Positions 42,334 through 49,306 of a stretch of DNA of 64,000 nucleotides are shown here, piece by piece. Both the position numbers and the translations under genes were made by a program. The notes under the pieces were generated by a model that saw only the letters and a list, made by a program, of their open reading frames with translations, did not search any database and had not been told where the DNA came from. The stretch comes from Spirochaetales bacterium (GTDB taxonomy: Bacteria > Spirochaetota > Spirochaetia > Sphaerochaetales > Sphaerochaetaceae): positions 248,001 through 312,000 of the forward strand of contig JAHDQJ010000004.1 in the NCBI GenBank assembly GCA_018433865.1, given 5' to 3'. Numbering within the stretch: position 1 is the stretch's first letter; each line of letters opens with the position of its first letter.

Positions 42334-43095
42334 ATGAAAGAAGAAGCGGACAGGGCGTTGTCGATCAAGGACGTGGCACGCTTGATGGGAACCACGACCC
42401 GGACCCTCCGGTGGTATGATACCGTAGGGCTCGTGGTAGCTGAGCGGGATCGATGCTCCGGGTATCGGGTGTACCGACAGGAACATCTGAAGCGGCTGCA
42501 GCAGGTCGTGTTCCTGCGGGAACTCGATTTCTCCCTGGAAAAGATCAAGGGCATCCTTGCCGATCCCGGTTTCGACAGACAGCAGGCGCTGCATGTGCAG
42601 ATCGATGCGCTCAAGAAGAAGCGGGCACGTTTCGACCAGATGATCAGGACACTGGAACTGACACTCCGGGAGGAGAGAGGAGAGTATGTGATGGGCAATC
42701 ATGAACGGTTCAAGGGATTCGACTTCTCGCACAACCCCCACGAGGCTGAGGCGAGGAAGCGGTGGGGGGACAAGCAGGTGGATGCGGCGAACGATCGGCT
42801 AGGATCATTGGCAGAACAGGAGAAGCAGGACTTTGCCGTGGAGATGGAGAAAAATTTCTCCGAACTGGCTTGTCTCATCGGAACTGATCCGGCTTCGCCC
42901 GAGGTCCAAGAGGCGATCGGCAGGTGGCATGCACTGTTGCAAAGGATGGGAACCTATACGCCCTCCATGTTTGCGAACCTGGGTCGGATGTATGTCGAAG
43001 ATCCCCGGTTCACTGAGACTCTCGACCATCATGGGGAAGGTTTGGCCCGCTTGATGCGCGATGCGATGATCATCTGGGCGGAACATCACGAGTGA
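42334..43095 (+). CDS. TipA-like MerR-family regulator with TipAS drug-binding domain
   Basis: 253 residues, the same length as Streptomyces TipAL. Residues 8 to 75 are a MerR winged helix (SIKDVARLMGTTTRTLRWYD), then a coiled coil (about 80 to 115), then a TipAS domain (from about residue 120: GFDFSHNPHEAEARKRWGD, ending MFANLGRMYVEDPRFTETLDHHGEGLARLMRDAMIIW). TipAS binds thiopeptide and other antibiotics. ATG 42334 is 6 bases from the -10 box, so leaderless. An in-frame GTG/ATG at 42688/42691 with AGGAG upstream could make the TipAS part alone. Confidence 0.9.
   Translation: MKEEADRALSIKDVARLMGTTTRTLRWYDTVGLVVAERDRCSGYRVYRQEHLKRLQQVVFLRELDFSLEKIKGILADPGFDRQQALHVQIDALKKKRARFDQMIRTLELTLREERGEYVMGNHERFKGFDFSHNPHEAEARKRWGDKQVDAANDRLGSLAEQEKQDFAVEMEKNFSELACLIGTDPASPEVQEAIGRWHALLQRMGTYTPSMFANLGRMYVEDPRFTETLDHHGEGLARLMRDAMIIWAEHHE
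42678..42693 (+). promoter_or_regulatory. Internal ribosome-binding site inside tipA-like gene
   Basis: AGGAG at 42678-42682 lies 8 bases before in-frame ATG 42691 (GTG 42688 just before it). The product would be a 134-residue TipAS domain protein. Confidence 0.65.
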
Positions 43096-43454
43096 GGGCG
43101 GTATCTGCACCACAGCGTGAGGTCTCGCTCGAGGCGTTGCGTTCGGCGATACGGAAATCCGAGCGCTCATGCGAGAGGATGCAGGCGAAGGGCGTGGCGA
43201 CCGTGCTCGTCGAACGGCGCCTTGCGGCTCTCCGGGCAGGCTTGGCAGTCCTCGAATCGTCAGGGAATCACGCTCTCATCTCGTTCACCGATGAGACTCT
43301 GCTCGAATCGCGCGGGACACTCGCCGACTTGCATCGGAACATCTCAACGATGTTCGGTAAGACGAAGGAGGGGACGGCACAACATACGCTCATGAGCAGG
43401 CGGCTGTTCGCATTGGAGTGTGCCATCGAGGCTATCGACGACCTCCTTGATTGA
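43092..43454 (+). CDS. Small helical protein coupled to TipA-like gene
   Basis: 120 residues, strongly alpha-helical (SLEALRSAIRKSERSCERMQ and a second helix ending ECAIEAIDDLLD). The GTG start at 43092 overlaps the stop of the TipA-like gene (GTGA), so the two are translationally coupled. No family recognised. It could assist the regulator, for example in drug resistance, but this is a guess from position. Confidence 0.6.
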   Translation: MRAVSAPQREVSLEALRSAIRKSERSCERMQAKGVATVLVERRLAALRAGLAVLESSGNHALISFTDETLLESRGTLADLHRNISTMFGKTKEGTAQHTLMSRRLFALECAIEAIDDLLD

Positions 43455-43586
43455 AACGATGTGCTGTGATTGCAGTGGGCAAGGGCGCTCCGTCATGGCA
43501 TGATGATTGCATCTTCGTACCGAGACGCCCTTTGCCGCTTGCGCATCGGCGAGCTCCGGGAGCGGCTGGCATCTCCGGGACCATCA

Positions 43587-43946
43587 TCATGGCTGCTCGA
43601 GACGCTGTACGTGATCCGGATGCAGAACCGTATTGAGTCGCACATGTTCCTTGGTCTCTGCGTGGTAGTATTTGTGTGCATGCCTTTCTTCGGCGGGCAA
43701 TCCCAGGTCCTTCGGGTTGTCGTGGTCTCCCCATACGATCTCAAGGGTGATCCCACGTTTTCGGAAGACCGCGTGAAACCATCCGATCGGATGGGGTTCG
43801 GCGATATCTCCGGTGCAGACCACCTCCCTGGCTCCGCGCATGAGGATGTCCTCGGTTGAACACAACAGGTTCTTGCGCTCATCGATACCGAATCGTCGTG
43901 CGAAACGGTGTCCGAGATTGCAGGCGGTGATCCGTGCCGACAGCAT
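43587..43946 (-). CDS. Unknown protein with phosphoesterase-like motifs
   Basis: 119 residues. The sequence contains VCTGDIAEPHPIGWFH and VWGDHDNPKDLG, which recall the GD and GNHD motifs of metallophosphoesterases, although the second has Asp for Asn and the whole is very short. I cannot assign it. It begins 19 bases after the stop of the barrel-type gene on the same strand, with AGAAG upstream, so both may be co-transcribed. Confidence 0.4.
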   Translation of the reverse strand: MLSARITACNLGHRFARRFGIDERKNLLCSTEDILMRGAREVVCTGDIAEPHPIGWFHAVFRKRGITLEIVWGDHDNPKDLGLPAEERHAHKYYHAETKEHVRLNTVLHPDHVQRLEQP

Positions 43947-43965
43947 GAAATGTCTTCTTGTTGCA

Positions 43966-44886
43966 CTAAGGGGTTCCCATCGCCCGGATGAAACGCAGGT
44001 TATGGATGATCCTGTCCGACTTCCACCAGTTCTTGGCGATGGCCCATTCCTGTTGATATGCACTCCAGTTCCAAGGTATCGGCCACGATCCGTCCTCCGA
44101 TTGTGTCCTACGCAAGAATGCACACTCCTCTTGGATGATGTCTTCGATGCCATGGCAGAACGGGCTCCCACGGGAGATGACGAATTGCGAGGGCCTGCAT
44201 ACGTACTCGTGTTCCCAAGCCTTGGGATCCCATTCGATCTGCCTGGAGATTTCCTCTCTCAGCAATGCCTCGAGGTTGTTCAAGTCGATGATGTCAGGTC
44301 GATTTGACGCGAGCAGGTCCTCATGCAACCGCAGGTATCCAAAGATCGTATGCATGCCGTTCTCCCGTTCGCCGGAGCACAGCTGCGCGTAGGCATTGCG
44401 TGCGATCTGGCATGCCACAGGATAAAACGGGTTCTCAGGGAAAGCCCATCGGATGAAGAATCCTGCGAGGGCTGCGCTCGGATTGTAATCGTCGGAGTCT
44501 GTGGTATCCTCTTCGGTTTCCCACCACGGGGCATGAGGATGCGCGTTGTTGCTTTTGATCACTTTGTACCAGAGCCTTCCATCGAAGGACCTGCCGCTTC
44601 CGAGGTAGCACAGGATCCCTTGCAGGATGGGATGGTCAGCGTCGGTGATGCCAAGCTCCCTGATGATCTCCGTGGCACTCCACGTCTGCATCGGGGAGGA
44701 TTCGGGATTCCATATGTCGGCTTCGAGCACCGAGCCGAATCCGCCATCCGCATTCTGGTAGCATGCAAGGACCTTGAGGACCGAATCCGCAGAACCCCCC
44801 TCGAAGTGGAATTGCCAGCGAACCAAGTCCAAGGGCCTGGCATTCCGATGGATGAACCGACCGGTCGATTGCATCATCCGTTCCAT
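43966..44886 (-). CDS. Prenyltransferase/squalene-cyclase-like alpha-barrel protein
   Basis: 306 residues. The segments CYQNADGGFGSVLEAD and SEDGSWPIPWNW are QW-like repeats of the alpha/alpha6 barrel found in squalene-hopene cyclases and prenyltransferases; FDGRLWYKVI and YNPSAALAGFFIRW lie between. The DXDD catalytic motif of cyclases was not found and the protein is half their size, so a sugar-, terpene- or protein-binding role is open. ATG 44886 follows AAAGGGAG; the frame is open to 44946. Confidence 0.65.
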   Translation of the reverse strand: MERMMQSTGRFIHRNARPLDLVRWQFHFEGGSADSVLKVLACYQNADGGFGSVLEADIWNPESSPMQTWSATEIIRELGITDADHPILQGILCYLGSGRSFDGRLWYKVIKSNNAHPHAPWWETEEDTTDSDDYNPSAALAGFFIRWAFPENPFYPVACQIARNAYAQLCSGERENGMHTIFGYLRLHEDLLASNRPDIIDLNNLEALLREEISRQIEWDPKAWEHEYVCRPSQFVISRGSPFCHGIEDIIQEECAFLRRTQSEDGSWPIPWNWSAYQQEWAIAKNWWKSDRIIHNLRFIRAMGTP

Positions 44887-45039
44887 GAGCGACACGCTCC
44901 CTTTCCTGGAAAGACTGTAGCACATGAACGGTCGGAGAAGAAGCACGAAGCGGTTATCTCACGAGATGCGGCAGGCTTCCATGTGGTTGTTGAGTGAACA
45001 AGTTAACCATTATTACATATAAAAATAGTGATTTTTCAC

Positions 45040-45068
45040 TTTACATATCAAATTACGTGATTTACTAT
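45040..45068 (+). promoter_or_regulatory. Promoter of LacI regulator and sugar operon
   Basis: TTTACA (45040-45045), 17 bases, TACTAT (45063-45068). A short palindrome AGTGA-TTTT-TCACT at 45027-45040 lies at the -35 box and might be an operator. Confidence 0.6.
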
Positions 45069-45100
45069 GGAGTTGAAGCAGATATGGAGAGTATGAAAAG

Positions 45101-46111
45101 GTGAACAAGATAACCATTTCCGATATCGCTGCACATGCACATGTTTCCAAGGCATCAGTCAGTTATGTGCTCTCGGGTAGGAAGAAGCTGAGCGATGAAG
45201 TCGAGAAACGGATCATGGATGCCGTTGCCGAACTTGGATATGTTCCTCCCGAACATGCGCCGCGCCTTGCAAAGAAGACTCCAAGGATCATCAACTTCTG
45301 TCTTCCGCTCGAGACGGGAACCATCACTGACGATCCCTACTATATCCCGTTGATCGAAGGAGCGATGGATTATGCGGCAAGCCAGGGCTACCATCTGATG
45401 ATTACCCGGCTGACAGCCGGTGATGAAATAGCGAAACGCATGTTTTTCAAATCACTTGGCTATATCGACGGAGTGTTGCTGTGCAACCTGCAACGTGATC
45501 ACGTGTATGAACAGGCGTTGCTGGATCATGGCATACCGTTCGTGGTGAACGGAACTCCCGACAATAGCGATACGAAGTATTACGTTGATGCCGATATCGA
45601 AGGAATCGCCTACCAGGCGGCGACCTACCTGCTCAAGAAGGGACATCGCAGGATCTACTACATCAATCTCGTAGAGCATCTGTTGCAAAGTCAGTTCCGA
45701 TTGAGTGGGTTCAAGCTCGCGCACGAAGAGTTCGGTATTCCGTGGATCGAGGAGAACCACACGTTCTGCGATGTCAGCAGGGACGATGCCGCTTCGGTGA
45801 TGCAAGAAGCATTCAGGAACGGTGCCCGGCATGCAACCGCGATCGTCACCTCGAATGAGATGCAGGCGTGGGGTGTGATCAAGGTCGTCCAGGAAAAACA
45901 GATCCATATTCCCCAGCAGATGGCCATCGTCAGCATGGGGGGAAGTGCCCTCGCCACCTTGGGGCATCCGAATTTGACTACGTTGGATTTCTCCCCGGCA
46001 AAAATCGGCATGGAGTCGGCAAAGATGCTCATCGAAGTGATCGAACGCAAGCGTATCCGTCCCAGTCACCTGATCGTTCCGGGGAGACTGATTGAACGGG
46101 AATCCACGTGA
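45101..46111 (+). CDS. LacI-family transcriptional regulator of sugar operon
   Basis: 336 residues, GTG start at 45101. Residues 1 to 50 are the LacI HTH and hinge (TISDIAAHAHVSKASVSYVLSGRKKLSDEV and on), then a periplasmic-binding-protein-like effector domain ending TLDFSPAKIGMESAKML. It is the first gene of the operon that holds the ABC importer, GH31 enzyme and URO-D family protein, so it probably represses it and is released by the imported sugar. Confidence 0.92.
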   Translation: MNKITISDIAAHAHVSKASVSYVLSGRKKLSDEVEKRIMDAVAELGYVPPEHAPRLAKKTPRIINFCLPLETGTITDDPYYIPLIEGAMDYAASQGYHLMITRLTAGDEIAKRMFFKSLGYIDGVLLCNLQRDHVYEQALLDHGIPFVVNGTPDNSDTKYYVDADIEGIAYQAATYLLKKGHRRIYYINLVEHLLQSQFRLSGFKLAHEEFGIPWIEENHTFCDVSRDDAASVMQEAFRNGARHATAIVTSNEMQAWGVIKVVQEKQIHIPQQMAIVSMGGSALATLGHPNLTTLDFSPAKIGMESAKMLIEVIERKRIRPSHLIVPGRLIEREST

Positions 46112-46163
46112 ATCTCCGGCAAGCCGGACAGTTCGCGAGATAATAAAAAAGGAGTGTGAGAGT

Positions 46164-47471
46164 ATGAAAAAGAACGCCACACGTATCGGAATCATTCTGG
46201 TACTCGTCCTGTTGATCGCGGGTGCCGCGACTTTGGGAGCGCAAGGCCAGAAGGGCGAGGCAGAGGGTCCGATCACTTTGACCGTCTGGAACTTCAAGTA
46301 TGCGGAGGAGATTGGCGGGAAAGCATTCCGGGAGATGGACAGGTTGTTCATGGAGCAGAATCCGGGAATCATCATTGACCATCAGGCACAGCCGGAGTCG
46401 AACTATTATCAGTTGCTGATCTCCGCATTCTCGGCAAAGAGCGACCTCGATGTGTTCCTTACCCACACAGACCAACGGGCTTGGGGCATTTCGGAGTCTT
46501 ATTATTTGCTCGACGATCAGATAAAGGATGTGATGGACACCTACGCCGATTCTGCACTGGAAGCGTGTTCTGAAACGAAGTCGAAGGACTCGGGAATCAA
46601 GATCTTGCCGCTGACCGCCCAGGGGAACGGTTTCTACTACAACAAGACACTGCTGAAGCAAGCCGGACTCGATCCGGAAGTCGTGCCCTCCGATTGGAAC
46701 ACGTTCCTGAATGCTTGCGAGAAGCTCAAGAACGCAGGAATCACTCCGATCATCTATGGAAACCAGGGCAGTCCGTTCGGTATCTGCTTCACCTATCGTA
46801 CCATTCTCGGCACGTTGCTCAGCAGCGATGAGATCGATGGGTTCACCGATGGGTCGACCACATTCAAGCGGGATGAATATGTCCAGGCCACCCGGATGAT
46901 CAAGGAGCTGTTTGACAAGGGGTACGTGAACGTGGAAAACAGCTCGATTCCCTATTTCATGGATGGCATCACCGACTTCCAGGCAGGAAAAGGGGCTTTC
47001 TTCTGCGGCCTGAACAGCGATATCGCGCACTGGAAGGATTTCGGAACCGCACTCGGGTATGAGAATGTCGGTTATTTCTCAGCTCCTGTCGCTTCCAATG
47101 CCAAGTATCCCTTGGCACAGGTCAACCAGGGAGCCGGAATCGGATTCGCCGTGGCGGACCACAGCCCGCACAAGGAAGCTGCGGCCAAGTATGTGAAGTT
47201 CATGACCAGTGGGGAAGCAGGAAAAGTCTTCATGGATGCCACAGGGGCGATTGTTCCCAACTCAACCATCCCCGTGGATGCCTCCAACCCGATGCTCACA
47301 GACATCCTTGAGAAGATGAACAGCCATGCCACTCCCGATATCATGAACAGGGTTCCGGGAGGGATGATCACCGATTATTACAACTTCATGACGCTCTATT
47401 TCATCTCCGGGGAGATCTCGGAAAGCCGCTACATCGATCAGGTCGAGGCGATTTACCGAAGCAATCTGTAG
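46164..47471 (+). CDS. Carbohydrate ABC transporter substrate-binding protein
   Basis: 435 residues. Signal region LVLVLLIAGAATLGAQ, then ITLTVWNFKYAEEIGGKAFREMDRLFMEQNPGI, the family-1 sugar-binding start. Later GNGFYYNKTLLKQAGL and WKDFGTAL, GEAGKVFMDATGAIVPN are the standard hinge and C-lobe segments. A glucoside or xylo-oligosaccharide ligand is likely because of the GH31 gene but is not shown. ATG 46164 follows AAAAGGAG. The permease genes follow, separated by a stable hairpin. Confidence 0.92.
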   Translation: MKKNATRIGIILVLVLLIAGAATLGAQGQKGEAEGPITLTVWNFKYAEEIGGKAFREMDRLFMEQNPGIIIDHQAQPESNYYQLLISAFSAKSDLDVFLTHTDQRAWGISESYYLLDDQIKDVMDTYADSALEACSETKSKDSGIKILPLTAQGNGFYYNKTLLKQAGLDPEVVPSDWNTFLNACEKLKNAGITPIIYGNQGSPFGICFTYRTILGTLLSSDEIDGFTDGSTTFKRDEYVQATRMIKELFDKGYVNVENSSIPYFMDGITDFQAGKGAFFCGLNSDIAHWKDFGTALGYENVGYFSAPVASNAKYPLAQVNQGAGIGFAVADHSPHKEAAAKYVKFMTSGEAGKVFMDATGAIVPNSTIPVDASNPMLTDILEKMNSHATPDIMNRVPGGMITDYYNFMTLYFISGEISESRYIDQVEAIYRSNL

Positions 47472-47492
47472 TAACGGACAATCATCGAATCT

Positions 47493-47525
47493 GAGGATCG
47501 CAGATGACAGACCGCTGCGATCCTC
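47493..47525 (+). promoter_or_regulatory. Intercistronic hairpin after binding-protein gene
   Basis: Perfect 11-bp stem GAGGATCGCAG / CTGCGATCCTC with an 11-base loop and no T run. Such hairpins protect the upstream mRNA from 3' exonucleases so that the binding protein is made in excess over the permeases. Confidence 0.7.
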
Positions 47526-47544
47526 TTCAGAATCAGGAGTTTTC

Positions 47545-48438
47545 GTGAAACGAACGCGATTTCGCATGACACAGGATGCCAAGGACGCGCTGGTCCTCCT
47601 CTCTCCCTTGCTTGTGCTCACCGGGGTGTTCTTGGTGTTTCCCGTCGCATCAAACTTCTACTACAGCCTCACGAAGTGGAAAGGATTGGGAACTCCCGTG
47701 TTCATCGGATTGGAGAATTATCGGCAGTTGTTCCAGGATACCCGATTCTACAGCTCCCTGAAGAGTCTCGGGACGTTGGTGCTCTACATACCGTTGGGGG
47801 TATTCCTGCCGTTGGTGATCGCGAATATCCTCCGGACAGGATTGCACGGTTGGAAGGCATACCGGGCACTACTGTACCTTCCGAACATCATCGGTCCGGT
47901 CATCCTGGGAACGATCTTCTCGGTCATTCTGAGCCAGGTCGGACCGATAACCGAGATACTGAAGAGCCTCGGCTACGCCAACGCAAACGAGTTCTATATG
48001 CTCGGCAAGTCGACGAGTGCGATCAATACGCTTTCATTCCTATTCGTCGTATGGATGCGGGTAGGGTTCGGGTGTATCTATTTTCTTGCTGCCATGAGTA
48101 CCATCGATGAATCGCTCTACGATGCGGCGAAGATCGACGGTACGAACAAATTCCAGGATTTCATCCATATCACCATCCCGGGAATCCGGTTCTCTATCGA
48201 GTTCTTTACCGTCCTCGCATTCATCGAAGTGTTCGCGAGGATGTATGGCATGATCTTCACACTCACGGGAGGAGGTCCTGGATATGCCACGTATACGCTG
48301 GAATTCGGTGTCTACATGCTGAGTTTCAGCGCATATCAGAAGGGTTACGCTTCGGCATGGGCAGTGATCCTGTTCTTCTTCTGCGCAATCATCGCTCTGG
48401 TACAGATACGCCTGATACGGAAGGGAGAGCAATCATGA
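47545..48438 (+). CDS. Sugar ABC transporter permease (MalF-like)
   Basis: 297 residues, six membrane segments, with the EAA loop YDAAKIDGTNKFQDFIHITIPGI near the C-terminus that contacts the ATPase. Start GTG 47545 follows AGGAG. The last codons overlap the next gene (ATGA). The ATPase itself is not in this operon, so a shared MsmK/UgpC-type ATPase encoded elsewhere is probable. Confidence 0.92.
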   Translation: MKRTRFRMTQDAKDALVLLSPLLVLTGVFLVFPVASNFYYSLTKWKGLGTPVFIGLENYRQLFQDTRFYSSLKSLGTLVLYIPLGVFLPLVIANILRTGLHGWKAYRALLYLPNIIGPVILGTIFSVILSQVGPITEILKSLGYANANEFYMLGKSTSAINTLSFLFVVWMRVGFGCIYFLAAMSTIDESLYDAAKIDGTNKFQDFIHITIPGIRFSIEFFTVLAFIEVFARMYGMIFTLTGGGPGYATYTLEFGVYMLSFSAYQKGYASAWAVILFFFCAIIALVQIRLIRKGEQS

Positions 48439-49280
48439 GCTTGCAAAAAGGACGCTTATGGGATCTCATCCTCAGAGGCATGACCCATTTCATGCTCATC
48501 CTCTTCTCCTTGGTAATCGCGTACCCAATTTACTTCTCGATCATCACGAGCCTGAAATCTTCCGCTGACTATGCTATGGACAAGGTGGGGGTGCCCACTT
48601 CTCCAACGATTCAGAATTACATACAGGTTTTGTTGAACATGAACATGTTGCGATTCATGTTCAATACGGTACTCCTTGTTGGCGTAAGCATGGTACTGTA
48701 CTTCCTCATCTGTACAGCTGCAGGCTTCGCGTTCGGGAAACTCAGATTCAAAGGGCGGTTGTGGATTTTCACCTTCGTACTTTTCATCCAGATATTCCCG
48801 CAGATGGTCATCGCCGGTCAGATCTACCAGATGATCAGCAAGATGCAACTGCTCAACACCTATGTAGGGCTGATTCTCGTGTGGGTCGCCTACTTCGCGC
48901 CATTCGGCACCTATATCATGACAACCTACTACGGAAGCATACCCCGGTCCCTGGTTGAGTCGGCGCGGATCGATGGGGCAGGGGTGATCCAGCAGTTGAT
49001 CTGGATCATGATTCCGATCGCAAAGCCGATGATCGGGACCTTGGGAATCATCGGTGCGCTGGCGATGTGGCATGAGTTGCCATTTTCGATGCTGATCCTG
49101 CAACGACAGCAAATGCGGACGCTCACCCTTGGGATTGCACTCATGAAAGGCGAGTTCGGTTTGCCCACACCGGTACTCACGGCTGCCATCATGGCCACTT
49201 CGGCGATTCCGCTTGTCATGTATATCATATTCCAAAACTATATCACCATGGGATCCACAGCCGGTTCCATCAAGGGATAG
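48435..49280 (+). CDS. Sugar ABC transporter permease (MalG-like)
   Basis: 281 residues, six membrane segments; EAA loop VESARIDGAGVIQQLIWIMIPIAKP. ATG 48435 overlaps the stop of the MalF-like gene by ATGA, so translation is coupled. It partners the preceding permease to form the channel of the importer. Confidence 0.92.
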   Translation: MSLQKGRLWDLILRGMTHFMLILFSLVIAYPIYFSIITSLKSSADYAMDKVGVPTSPTIQNYIQVLLNMNMLRFMFNTVLLVGVSMVLYFLICTAAGFAFGKLRFKGRLWIFTFVLFIQIFPQMVIAGQIYQMISKMQLLNTYVGLILVWVAYFAPFGTYIMTTYYGSIPRSLVESARIDGAGVIQQLIWIMIPIAKPMIGTLGIIGALAMWHELPFSMLILQRQQMRTLTLGIALMKGEFGLPTPVLTAAIMATSAIPLVMYIIFQNYITMGSTAGSIKG

Positions 49281-49306
49281 TCTGAAACCCGAGGAGCGTA
49301 GATACG

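Noticed and set aside
43493-43966. 157-codon minus-strand frame and plus-strand frames over the same region
   Set aside because: They overlap the 119-residue gene in other frames; the 43587-43946 frame fits better with the upstream gene on the same strand.
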